Positions 17,597 to 26,366 of a DNA stretch of 34,157 bases are shown one piece after another. This DNA is from Polaribacter sp. (GTDB lineage Bacteria; Bacteroidota; Bacteroidia; Flavobacteriales; Flavobacteriaceae), in the NCBI GenBank assembly GCA_020631275.1, contig JAHDHO010000008.1:1-34157 (forward strand). Reading direction: 5' to 3'. How positions within the stretch are numbered: position 1 is the stretch's first letter; each line of letters opens with the position of its first letter. The translations under genes and the position numbers were made by a program. The notes beneath the pieces are model-generated. The model was not told the origin of the DNA. It did no database searches and was given only the letters and a program-made list of their open reading frames with translations.

Positions 17597-17644
17597 AGTC
17601 GGCGCTAAAGTTACGAGTTTTGCATCATAATAAAATCATTATTC

Positions 17645-19465
17645 ATGAAAATTAAATTTACCTTATTATTTGCTTTAATTTTAGGTGCAGTATCTATAAA
17701 AGCACAAGAAAATACGGCGCAACGAGATACTTTAAAAGAAGTTGTAATTACAACAAATAGAATCGATTTACCTTTTAAAGAAAACTCTAGAACTATAAAT
17801 GTTATTTCTGCTGCAGATATAAAAAATAGTGCAGCTACAAATGTTGCAGATTTATTACAGCAAGTTGCGGGTGTAGATATTAGAAGAAGAGGAACAGCCG
17901 GAAGTCAAGCAGATTTATATATTAGAGGTGGTGGTTTTGATCAAACTTTGCTTTTAATTGATGGTATTAAAATGGATGATGCGCAAACAGGGCATCATAC
18001 GTTAAATGCAGCTTTGCCTATTGAAGTTATCGAAAGAATAGAGATTATTAAAGGACCAGCCGCAAGGGTTTTTGGTCAAAATGCGTTTACCGGAGCCATA
18101 AATATTGTAACTAAAAAAAGGTTAAAAAACACGGCTTCTTTAAATGTTGAAGCAGGTTCTTTTGGGCAATTAAACGGTTCTTTAACCGTTGGTAAAGAGT
18201 TTGAAAACACATCGATTATTGCGCATGTTGGTGCTTTAACATCAGATGGTTACAGAGAAAATTCTGATTATAATAATTTTAATTATTTCTTAAAAGGAGT
18301 TTTTAATAAAAAGAAGCAACCAATCGAGGTTTTAGCTACTTTTTTCGACAAAAAATTTGGTGCACAAAACTTTTACACACCAGAAGCATTTGGCTTAAAT
18401 GAATATGAAGAAACTCAGAATAGCTTATTAGGAGTTTCTACAACTTTTAAATCAGAAAATCTTAAAATAACGCCAAGAGTTTATTGGAGAAGAGGGCAAG
18501 ATATATTTCTATTAAAAAGAGATGATCCAGATTTTTATAGAAACCTTCATATTACAAACAAAGTTGGTGTAGAGACAAATGTATCTTATACTTCTAACTT
18601 AGGAGTTACTGGTTTTGGTGTAGATGTTTCTAGAGTTTTTATAAGTAGCAATAACTTGGGTAAAAGAAACAGAACAATGGCAAATGTGTTTTTAGAACAT
18701 CGTTTTAAATTTGGTGCTGTAGATATTACTCCGGGTGTAGCAGCAACTTATTTTTCTGATTTTAAATTTCATGCATTTCCTGGCTTAGATATTGGGTTAA
18801 AATTGTCTGATAAATTTAAATATTATTGGAATATTGGTTATACATATAGAATACCAACGTATACAGATTTATATTACAATGACTCTAGTACAACCGGAAA
18901 CCCTAACTTAAAACCAGAAGAAGCAATTGCGCAAGAGTTTGGTTTAAAATACACTGATAATAACTTTTTTGCAACCTTATCTTTATTTACCAGAGCTTCT
19001 GATAATATTATAGATTTTATTAGACAAAACGATGCTCAAAACAAATTTACGGCAACAAACATTGCTAAAGTAAATACGCAAGGTTTAGAGTTTAATGCTA
19101 ACTATACATTTAAAATTAAAGATTTTAATCAGAATTTATCATTTGGGTATACCTTTATAGAAGATGATATAAATGATCAAAACAGAAGTTTATCTCGTTA
19201 TAGATTAAACACTTTAAAGCATCAATTTATAACACGTTTTTCTACGAAGTTATTTAAAAATGTAAGTCAGAATATTATTTACAAACATGCAGACAGAACC
19301 GTAGGACCAAGTTATAATGTTTGGGATGCTTCTATAATTGTTGCAGTTAATAAATTTAACTTTACAGTTACAGCAAATAATATTTTTGATGCAGAATATA
19401 TAGAATCTGGTTTTTTACCAATGCCACCTAGCAACATTTTATTTGGTTTGCGTTACAATTTTTAA
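17645..19465 (+). CDS. TonB-dependent outer membrane receptor (BtuB-like size and architecture)
   Basis: Signal peptide; TonB-box-like LKEVVITTNR; plug IRRRGTAGSQADLYIRGGGFDQTLLLIDGIKMDD; C-terminal FGLRYNF. Confidence 0.9.
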   Translation: MKIKFTLLFALILGAVSIKAQENTAQRDTLKEVVITTNRIDLPFKENSRTINVISAADIKNSAATNVADLLQQVAGVDIRRRGTAGSQADLYIRGGGFDQTLLLIDGIKMDDAQTGHHTLNAALPIEVIERIEIIKGPAARVFGQNAFTGAINIVTKKRLKNTASLNVEAGSFGQLNGSLTVGKEFENTSIIAHVGALTSDGYRENSDYNNFNYFLKGVFNKKKQPIEVLATFFDKKFGAQNFYTPEAFGLNEYEETQNSLLGVSTTFKSENLKITPRVYWRRGQDIFLLKRDDPDFYRNLHITNKVGVETNVSYTSNLGVTGFGVDVSRVFISSNNLGKRNRTMANVFLEHRFKFGAVDITPGVAATYFSDFKFHAFPGLDIGLKLSDKFKYYWNIGYTYRIPTYTDLYYNDSSTTGNPNLKPEEAIAQEFGLKYTDNNFFATLSLFTRASDNIIDFIRQNDAQNKFTATNIAKVNTQGLEFNANYTFKIKDFNQNLSFGYTFIEDDINDQNRSLSRYRLNTLKHQFITRFSTKLFKNVSQNIIYKHADRTVGPSYNVWDASIIVAVNKFNFTVTANNIFDAEYIESGFLPMPPSNILFGLRYNF

Positions 19466-19494
19466 ATATTGTAGAACTTAAAAATTAATAAAGT

Positions 19495-19526
19495 TAAAAA
19501 ACCTGTTGAAAAACAGGTTTTTTTTA
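19495..19526 (+). terminator. Rho-independent terminator
   Basis: AAAAACCTGTT-gaaa-AACAGGTTTTTTTT. Confidence 0.8.
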
Positions 19527-19684
19527 TAAATTGAAGTTGGTAGTAAATAACAGGTTCTTACTAATAAAGTTTTATGTATGCTAAGTTTAGCCATTTATTA
19601 GAATTCAATAGAAATTACCAATATCATCATTTTTTGAAACGATCGGTTTTTTTCTTTACATAAATCAATTAATTTACAATTTCT

Positions 19685-19692
19685 TAACTTTG
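19685..19692 (+). promoter_or_regulatory. -7 box TAACTTTG for the cupin-like gene
   Basis: TAnnTTTG match 19 nt upstream of ATG. Confidence 0.4.
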
Positions 19693-19711
19693 TGGCTTAA
19701 TTTTTAATAGC

Positions 19712-20578
19712 ATGAGTTTAAACTTATCTCAAATAGATACGGTAGAAACAATAACCAAAGAAGATTTTATAAAAAATTACTTTAAGCCACAAAAACCTTT
19801 AGTAATAAAGAATTTTGTAAATGATTGGCCTGCATATTCTAAATGGAATTTAGAATATATGAAGCAAGTGGCAGGAGATAAAGTAGTGCCTTTATACGAC
19901 GATAGACCAGTTGATTTTAAAGACGGTTTTAACGAGCCACACGCTAAAATGAAAATGTCTGAATATGTAGATTTACTTAAAAGAGAACCTACAAAATTTA
20001 GAATTTTTCTTTGGAATATTTTGAAAGAGGTACCGGTTTTACAAAAAGATTTTAAGTTTCCAGATTTTGGTTTACGTTTGATGAAAGGTTTACCAATGTT
20101 ATTTTTTGGAGGTACAAATTCGCATACATTTATGCATTATGACATCGATTTGGCAAATATTTTTCATTTTCATTTTGAAGGAAAAAAAGAAGTAATTCTA
20201 TTCGATCAAAAGCAAAATGATTTTTTATATAAAATTCCGCATTCTTTAATCGTTAGAGAAGATATTGATTTTTCGAATCCAGATTTTGATAAATGGCCCG
20301 CTTTAAAGAAAGCTAAAGGTTATACTGCACATTTAGAGCATGGGCAAGTACTTTATATGCCAGAAGGATATTGGCATTACATGAAATACATTACACCAGG
20401 TTTTTCTATGAGTTTAAGAGCAATTGCAAGAAAGCCCCAAAACCTTTCTAAGGCAATTTACAATGTTTTTGTAATGAGAACAATAGATAATGTAATGCGA
20501 AGAATTAAAGGTCAAAAGTGGATTGATTGGAAGAATGAAAAAGCAATATCAAGAACTAATAGATTAAATAACTTATAA
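19712..20578 (+). CDS. Cupin-like/JmjC-type (Cupin_8) protein, putative 2OG-Fe(II) oxygenase
   Basis: KPLVIKNFVNDWPAYSKWN; HxD-like NSHTFMHYDIDLANIFHFHFEGKKEVILFD; LYMPEGYWHYMKYI. Confidence 0.8.
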   Translation: MSLNLSQIDTVETITKEDFIKNYFKPQKPLVIKNFVNDWPAYSKWNLEYMKQVAGDKVVPLYDDRPVDFKDGFNEPHAKMKMSEYVDLLKREPTKFRIFLWNILKEVPVLQKDFKFPDFGLRLMKGLPMLFFGGTNSHTFMHYDIDLANIFHFHFEGKKEVILFDQKQNDFLYKIPHSLIVREDIDFSNPDFDKWPALKKAKGYTAHLEHGQVLYMPEGYWHYMKYITPGFSMSLRAIARKPQNLSKAIYNVFVMRTIDNVMRRIKGQKWIDWKNEKAISRTNRLNNL

Positions 20579-20648
20579 TTAGGGTGGTTATACCTATTGT
20601 TTGTTTTTTACTTTTTATTAAATTGCGTTTTTAAAAAACTAAGGTATT

Positions 20649-20804
20649 ATGAAGTCATGTCCAAAATGCAAGTCTGAATCTAGACACAGAATGAAAAGAA
20701 AAGGTATTTCTAGACTTTTTCCTGGCACTAAGGGTTATGCTTGCGATAAGTGTAATACTAGCTATACTTGGTTTCCGATAATAAACAGATCTTTTAGATT
20801 ATAA
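20649..20804 (+). CDS. 51-aa basic zinc-ribbon-like protein (not in supplied ORF track)
   Basis: Translates as MKSCPKCKSESRHRMKRKGISRLFPGTKGYACDKCNTSYTWFPIINRSFRL*; two CxxC knuckles; followed directly by a terminator hairpin. Confidence 0.8.
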   Translation: MKSCPKCKSESRHRMKRKGISRLFPGTKGYACDKCNTSYTWFPIINRSFRL

Positions 20805-20841
20805 AAAAAAGCCTGACAAGTAAAATTGTGAGGCTTTTTTT
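20804..20841. terminator. Bidirectional terminator
   Basis: AAAAAGCCTgACAA...TTGTgAGGCTTTTTTT between convergent genes. Confidence 0.7.
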
Positions 20842-20863
20842 ATGCGTTAATTCTTTAAAGGTG

Positions 20864-22210
20864 TTATTTAAAGAGTCTAAATATATCATTTCCGTTTGCA
20901 AAAAGTAATAATGCAATTAGTAGAATAAAACCAACTACTTGTGCGTACTCTAAGAATTTATCTCCAGGTTTTCTACCTGTAATCATTTCCCAAAGTGTAA
21001 AAACTACATGTCCACCATCTAAAGCAGGTATTGGTAAAAGATTCATAAAACCTAGCATAATAGATAAGAAAGCAGTTATTTCCCAAAAAGATTGTGCACT
21101 CCAAGTATCTGGAAAAATACTTCCAATAGAAATGAAACCACCTAAACCTTTATAAGCACCAGTACTTGGGTTAAAAATCTTTTTTAATTGTTTTATATAA
21201 TCTGTTAGAGTTTTCCAAGATTTGTTTAAACCCGCAGGTATTGCTTCAGAAAAAGAATATTCTATTTCTTCTAAATCGTAATAACCTAAACGCTCTAAAT
21301 CTTTAAAAGAGGTTCCGCCAAAAACTACACCTAGGTTTCCGTAGTTAGAGACTTTTACAGGTATTTCTTTTGTTTCGTTGTTTCTTTTAACAGTTAAAGA
21401 GATGTCTTGTCCTTTGTACTTTGCAAGTTCTTTTTTAGCTTCATCATAATAAGTAATTGATGTGCCATTAATTGCTGTAACAATATCTTTTGGTAAAATA
21501 TTAGCATTTGCATTTAAAGAATCTTTTTGAACTTTCGCAATTACAAAAGGATATCTTACATTTAAGAAATTACCAGCATCTTTACCTCTATCCATTAATT
21601 GAGAAATAAAATCTTCTGGTATTTCCTTGTCTAAAATTTGTCCGTTTCTTTCTATTTGATAAGTGTTACCATTTATAAACTCTAAAGATAGTCCAGAGAA
21701 TTTTTTTACTTTTTGACCATCAACAGTTAAAATTTTATCACCGGTTTGTAAGCCTAAGTTTTCTGCTAATTTATTTTCTACCCAAACACCATCCTTTACG
21801 TTTTCGTTTGGTAAATATTTTTCACCATAAGCCCACATTAGCATTATGTAAATAAAAATACCTAAAACAAAGTTTACAAAAACACCACCAAGCATAATAA
21901 TTAAACGTTGCCACGCGGGTTTAGAACGAAACTCCCAAGGTTGTGGTGGTAAAGCCATTTGTTCGGTATCCATACTTTCGTCTATCATACCAGAGATTTT
22001 TACATAACCACCTAAAGGAATCCAACCAATACCATAAACGGTTTCTCCTATTTTTTTCTTGAAAATAGAGAATTTATAATCGAAGAATAAGTAGAATTTT
22101 TCTACTCTAGTTTTAAACAATTTTGCAGGGATAAAATGCCCTAATTCATGCAAAACAATTAATAAAGATAAACTTAGTATAAATTGCGATGCTTTTATTA
22201 ATATTTCCAT
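20864..22210 (-). CDS. rseP: RIP/site-2 membrane metalloprotease
   Basis: HELGHFIPAKLF (HExxH), PDZ region, FMNLLPIPALDGGHVVF motif. Confidence 0.93.
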   Translation of the reverse strand: MEILIKASQFILSLSLLIVLHELGHFIPAKLFKTRVEKFYLFFDYKFSIFKKKIGETVYGIGWIPLGGYVKISGMIDESMDTEQMALPPQPWEFRSKPAWQRLIIMLGGVFVNFVLGIFIYIMLMWAYGEKYLPNENVKDGVWVENKLAENLGLQTGDKILTVDGQKVKKFSGLSLEFINGNTYQIERNGQILDKEIPEDFISQLMDRGKDAGNFLNVRYPFVIAKVQKDSLNANANILPKDIVTAINGTSITYYDEAKKELAKYKGQDISLTVKRNNETKEIPVKVSNYGNLGVVFGGTSFKDLERLGYYDLEEIEYSFSEAIPAGLNKSWKTLTDYIKQLKKIFNPSTGAYKGLGGFISIGSIFPDTWSAQSFWEITAFLSIMLGFMNLLPIPALDGGHVVFTLWEMITGRKPGDKFLEYAQVVGFILLIALLLFANGNDIFRLFK

Positions 22211-22382
22211 TCAGCGTTAAATCATAATTAAATAAGAAACAAATGTAAGGTTTTCGAGAGAGTTGTAAAAGAACAATTAACGCTAGCTTTTTTTATTTAA
22301 CATAGATTTTAGATAGCTTTTGATTTTGTTTCCTTTTTTGGGCTGTTTTTAAGTCGTATTTTTGCAACATAAACGTTGTATT

Positions 22383-23063
22383 ATGGAGGTTAAATTCTTT
22401 AAAAAATCGATTCCGACACTTATTTTTTTAGCAGTTTTTTCTGCGGTTGCAATACCTGTTTTTTATCATTTATTAAAAGTTGATAAAAAATTGAAAGTAT
22501 ATAGTCCTGCAGATGTAAACCCGAGATTGGTAGATTTTTCTATGAAACATATTACAAAAGATCATACCATTGCAGATTTTGAACTAACAAATCAAAACGG
22601 AGAAATAATTACGAATAACAGTTATAAAGATAAAATCTACGTAGCAGATTTCTTTTTTACACGCTGTCAAACTATTTGCATTGCAATGGCTTATAACATG
22701 AGTGAGTTACAAGATTTTTATAAGAATGATAAAGATATAATGTTTCTTTCGCACTCGGTTACACCAATTATAGATAGTGTTTCTGTGTTAAAAGAATATG
22801 CAGAAAGAAAAGGAGTGATTGATGGTAAATGGAATGTAACCACAGGATCTAAAAAGCATATTTACGAGCTTGCAAGAAAAAGTTACTTCGCTGTTTTAGA
22901 CGAAGGAAATGGTGATGAAAACGACTTTATACATACAGAGCAGTTTGTATTAGTGGATAAAGATAGACGTATTCGTGGGTACTATGATGGTACTGAAAAA
23001 GAAGATATGGAGAAGTTAAAAAATGATATTGTTTTGTTAAAGGAAGAATATGCATCCGAATAA
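22383..23063 (+). CDS. SCO1/SenC family protein
   Basis: FFFTRCQTICIAMAYNMSELQ (CxxxC) and later HTEQFVLVDKDRRIRGYYDG; start at 22383 preferred because TATTTTTG (22357-22364) overlaps the track start. Confidence 0.85.
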   Translation: MEVKFFKKSIPTLIFLAVFSAVAIPVFYHLLKVDKKLKVYSPADVNPRLVDFSMKHITKDHTIADFELTNQNGEIITNNSYKDKIYVADFFFTRCQTICIAMAYNMSELQDFYKNDKDIMFLSHSVTPIIDSVSVLKEYAERKGVIDGKWNVTTGSKKHIYELARKSYFAVLDEGNGDENDFIHTEQFVLVDKDRRIRGYYDGTEKEDMEKLKNDIVLLKEEYASE

Positions 23064-23064
23064 C

Positions 23065-23096
23065 TTGTTTAGAATCATTCTAAATGATTATCTTTG
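23065..23096 (+). promoter_or_regulatory. Bacteroidetes housekeeping promoter with palindromic operator upstream of feoA
   Basis: TTG (23065-23067)-N21-TATCTTTG (23089-23096); palindrome TTTAGAAT-C-ATTCTAAA (23068-23084) inside spacer. Confidence 0.7.
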
Positions 23097-23115
23097 CTAA
23101 TCCAAAAAATAAATA

Positions 23116-23346
23116 TTGAGCACAATCGCATCTTTACATATTGGCGAAATGGGTTATATATCTGAAGAATCTTTAGATTTTATTCCGTTAAAATTACTAG
23201 AAATGGGTTGCTTGCCAGGTGCCGAAGTAGAACTGGTGCAAATAGCGCCCTTAAAAGACCCTTTATATATTTGTGTAAACGGTAGTCATTTGGCAATTAG
23301 AAAAGAAACAGCATCAAAAATAAAAATCTTAAAAGCAAATTTATAA
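23116..23346 (+). CDS. feoA: Ferrous iron transport protein A
   Basis: Small SH3-like protein, LLEMGCLPGAEVELVQIAPLKDPLYICVNGSHLAIRKETASKI; TTG start; overlaps feoB start. Confidence 0.9.
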   Translation: MSTIASLHIGEMGYISEESLDFIPLKLLEMGCLPGAEVELVQIAPLKDPLYICVNGSHLAIRKETASKIKILKANL

Positions 23347-25457
23347 TGCCTAAAAACGATATAAAAGTTGCTTTAATAGGAAATCCTAATACAGGTAAAA
23401 CATCTTTATTTAATCAACTAACAGGTTTAAATCAAAAAGTTGGTAATTATCCAGGAGTTACTGTAGATAAAAAACAAGGTACAAGTAAATTATCTGCTAC
23501 CCAGAATGCATTAATTACAGATTTACCAGGAACTTACAGTATAAATCCTACGTCTTTAGATGAAAGTATTGTATTAAAAACATTACTTAAAAAAGATATT
23601 AAAGAATCGCCAGATGTAATTTTGGTAGTTGCAGATGTAGAGAATTTAAAAAGAAATCTTTTATTGTTTTCTCAAATAAAAGATTTAGAAATTCCGACAG
23701 TTTTGGCAATTAATATGGTAGATCAAATGACTAAGAAAGGAATTTCTATTGATTTATCTGCCTTAGAAAAAGAGCTAAATACAGAGGTTATTTTAATTAG
23801 TGCGAGAAAAAATCAAGGAATCGAAGAGGTTAAAGCGGCAATTATTCGTTGTCATGTTGCGGCTAAAGCATCGCCTTTATGCGGAATAAACTCTAAAATA
23901 GATCCAGATTATTTTTCTAAACTAAAAGAAATTAGCCCTAATTACTCGATGTATGAATTATGGTTGATGGTAACTCAGAATAATTATCCAGATGCTATAA
24001 GTAAAGAAGAAAAAGAGAAATTACTTGCCTTTAAGCAAGATGTATCTAAATTAAAAAAGTATCAGCATAAAGAAACAATTTATCGTTATCAAGAGATAAA
24101 TAAAATTTTAAAGAAAACATATTTAGTAGATAAAAGTAAAGCTACAGATATAAGAAGTAAATTAGATAAAATTTTTACACATAAAATTTTTGGGTATGTA
24201 ATTTTCTTTTTGATTCTTTTGGTAATTTTTCAATCTGTTTTTGATTGGGCAACAGTACCTATGGATTTTATTGATGCCACATTTGCTGATTTATCAAACT
24301 TTGTAAAAAGTAAATTAGCACCCGGTGTTTTAACAGATTTACTAGTAGAAGGTATTATACCAGGAATTGGAGGAGTTATAATATTTATACCACAAATTGC
24401 TATACTATTTTTATTTATTGCTATTTTAGAAGAAACAGGTTACATGAGTCGTGTAGTTTTTCTGATGGATAAAATTATGCGTCGTTTTGGTATGAATGGT
24501 AAAAGTGTAATTCCGTTAATTTCTGGAACCGCGTGTGCAATACCAGCAATTATGGCAACAAGAACTATTTCTAGTTGGAAAGAGCGTTTAATAACAATTT
24601 TAGTTACGCCATTTACAACTTGCTCTGCACGTTTACCTGTTTATGCAATTTTAATTGCATTGATAATACCAAATAAAAGAATTTTTGGGTTTTTAAACTT
24701 ACAAGGTTTAGTTTTACTTTCGCTATATGGTTTAGGATTTGCGACAGCAATTTTAGCAGCATATATATTGCATAAAACATTAAAGGTAAAATCGAAGTCT
24801 TTTTTTATAATAGAAATGCCAAATTACAAAGTGCCTTCTGTTAAAAATATCTTTTTTGAAGTAGTAGAAAAAACAAAAGCCTTTGTATTTGGTGCCGGAA
24901 AAATAATATTAGCCTTGTCTATTATTCTATGGTTCTTGGCTTCTAACGGGCCAGAATCATTTAAAAATACAGAGAAAAACGTTGTAGAAAATACTGTTAA
25001 TAATAATCTAAATGAAGAAGAGTTAAATCAGAAAATAGCATCTTCTAAATTAGAGAATTCTTATATAGGTATAATGGGTAAAACTATAGAGCCAGCAATA
25101 AAACCTTTGGGTTACGATTGGAAAATTGGAATTGCATTGATAACATCTTTTGCGGCCAGAGAAGTCTTTGTAGGAACTTTGGCAACAATTTATAGCGTAG
25201 AGTCTGATGATGAAGATACAACCACAATTAAAGAAAAAATGCGTTCTGAGGTAAATTTAGAAACGGGTAAAAGCCGATTTAATTTTCCGGTTGGTATGTC
25301 TTTAATGGTCTTTTATGCATTTGCAATGCAATGTATGGCAACATTAGCAATTGTAAAAAGAGAAACTAAAACTTGGAGATGGCCTTTAATACAATTATTT
25401 GGTATGGCATTATTGGCTTATGTTTCATCGTTTATCGTATATCAATTATTAAGCTAA
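23346..25457 (+). CDS. feoB: Ferrous iron transport protein B
   Basis: G1 GNPNTGKTSLFNQLTG, DLPGTYSINP, NMVD; Gate motifs with GTACAIPAIMATRTI and TTCSARLPVYAILI. Confidence 0.97.
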   Translation: MPKNDIKVALIGNPNTGKTSLFNQLTGLNQKVGNYPGVTVDKKQGTSKLSATQNALITDLPGTYSINPTSLDESIVLKTLLKKDIKESPDVILVVADVENLKRNLLLFSQIKDLEIPTVLAINMVDQMTKKGISIDLSALEKELNTEVILISARKNQGIEEVKAAIIRCHVAAKASPLCGINSKIDPDYFSKLKEISPNYSMYELWLMVTQNNYPDAISKEEKEKLLAFKQDVSKLKKYQHKETIYRYQEINKILKKTYLVDKSKATDIRSKLDKIFTHKIFGYVIFFLILLVIFQSVFDWATVPMDFIDATFADLSNFVKSKLAPGVLTDLLVEGIIPGIGGVIIFIPQIAILFLFIAILEETGYMSRVVFLMDKIMRRFGMNGKSVIPLISGTACAIPAIMATRTISSWKERLITILVTPFTTCSARLPVYAILIALIIPNKRIFGFLNLQGLVLLSLYGLGFATAILAAYILHKTLKVKSKSFFIIEMPNYKVPSVKNIFFEVVEKTKAFVFGAGKIILALSIILWFLASNGPESFKNTEKNVVENTVNNNLNEEELNQKIASSKLENSYIGIMGKTIEPAIKPLGYDWKIGIALITSFAAREVFVGTLATIYSVESDDEDTTTIKEKMRSEVNLETGKSRFNFPVGMSLMVFYAFAMQCMATLAIVKRETKTWRWPLIQLFGMALLAYVSSFIVYQLLS

Positions 25458-25573
25458 TGCAAGAGGTAATTGTTTACATATTAGTAATTTTAGCTGTTTT
25501 CTTTTTAGGTAAAAAGTATATTTTTCCAGCAAAGAAAAAAGGAAACTGTAATACAGGGTGCGATTGCCATTAA
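25457..25573 (+). CDS. 38-aa FeoB-associated Cys-rich membrane protein
   Basis: MQEVIVYILVILAVFFLGKKYIFPAKKKGNCNTGCDCH; start overlaps feoB stop (TAATG); track ORF at 25373 is over-extended. Confidence 0.85.
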   Translation: MQEVIVYILVILAVFFLGKKYIFPAKKKGNCNTGCDCH

Positions 25574-25592
25574 AAACTTAACAGAAAATTAA

Positions 25593-25623
25593 TTGTCTTT
25601 TCTTGTAATGATTTCTATTTTTG
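25593..25623 (+). promoter_or_regulatory. Promoter TTG-N20-TATTTTTG for the DUF2911 gene
   Basis: TTG at 25593-25595, TATTTTTG at 25616-25623. Confidence 0.6.
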
Positions 25624-25665
25624 AAAGACTTGAAACAAATACATTAACAAAACATATTAAAAAAA

Positions 25666-26217
25666 ATGAAAAAATCAATTTTAGCAATTGCAGTATTTGC
25701 AATTACATTATTTAGTGGTACAGATTCTTTTGCACAAAAATGGAAAAAATTAGATGTAAGCCCTATGGATGCTTCTACGTTTCCTGATAATTGGAGAGAA
25801 TCAAATAAGGTAGTAAAAGTTGTTTATGGTCGTCCGCAGTTAAAAGGAAGAGATTTAGCAAAATTAGCACCAGCAGGTAAAGTCTGGAGAACAGGAGCAA
25901 ACGAAGCAGCAGAAATTACATTTTTTAAAGATGTGGTTTTTGGTGGTAAAAAAGTAAAAGCAGGAACTTATTCTTTATTTACAATTCCTGCTGCAGAAGG
26001 AGATTGGACAGTTATTTTAAATAATGCTAGAAACGTTTGGGGGCATTATACTTATAAACAGGCAGATGATGTTGCTAGAGTAAAAGGGACTGTTTCTAAA
26101 TCAGAAGAAAATATAGAAGCTTTTTCTATGATTTTTGAAGACGATATGACCTTAAAAATGGGTTGGGCAAATACAGTAGTATCTGTGCCGATTTCAATGG
26201 AAATTATTGAAAAATAA
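25666..26217 (+). CDS. DUF2911 family secreted protein
   Basis: VVYGRPQLKGRDLAKLAPAGKVWRTGANEAAEITFFKDVVFGGKKVKAGTYSLFTIP. Confidence 0.9.
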   Translation: MKKSILAIAVFAITLFSGTDSFAQKWKKLDVSPMDASTFPDNWRESNKVVKVVYGRPQLKGRDLAKLAPAGKVWRTGANEAAEITFFKDVVFGGKKVKAGTYSLFTIPAAEGDWTVILNNARNVWGHYTYKQADDVARVKGTVSKSEENIEAFSMIFEDDMTLKMGWANTVVSVPISMEIIEK

Positions 26218-26239
26218 TTACTATTTAAAATTCATAAAA

Positions 26240-26274
26240 AAGCCTTTTAATTCCTATTAAAAGGCTTTTTTATT
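26240..26274 (+). terminator. Rho-independent terminator
   Basis: AAAGCCTTTTAAT-tcct-ATTAAAAGGCTTTTTT. Confidence 0.75.
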
Positions 26275-26336
26275 TTTAAAATATCTTAACTGTTTAAGCA
26301 AGTACTTTTTTACTTTAATCTTCTAAAGATTAAATG

Positions 26337-26344
26337 TAAATTTG
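26337..26344 (+). promoter_or_regulatory. -7 box TAAATTTG for leuS
   Basis: TAnnTTTG match 22 nt upstream of ATG. Confidence 0.4.
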
Positions 26345-26366
26345 CAGCCTATAATAAAAGAATCAA

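Noticed and set aside
25373-25456. N-terminal extension of the Feo-associated peptide in the ORF track
   Set aside because: Overlaps conserved feoB C-terminal codons out of frame; the natural start is the ATG at 25457.
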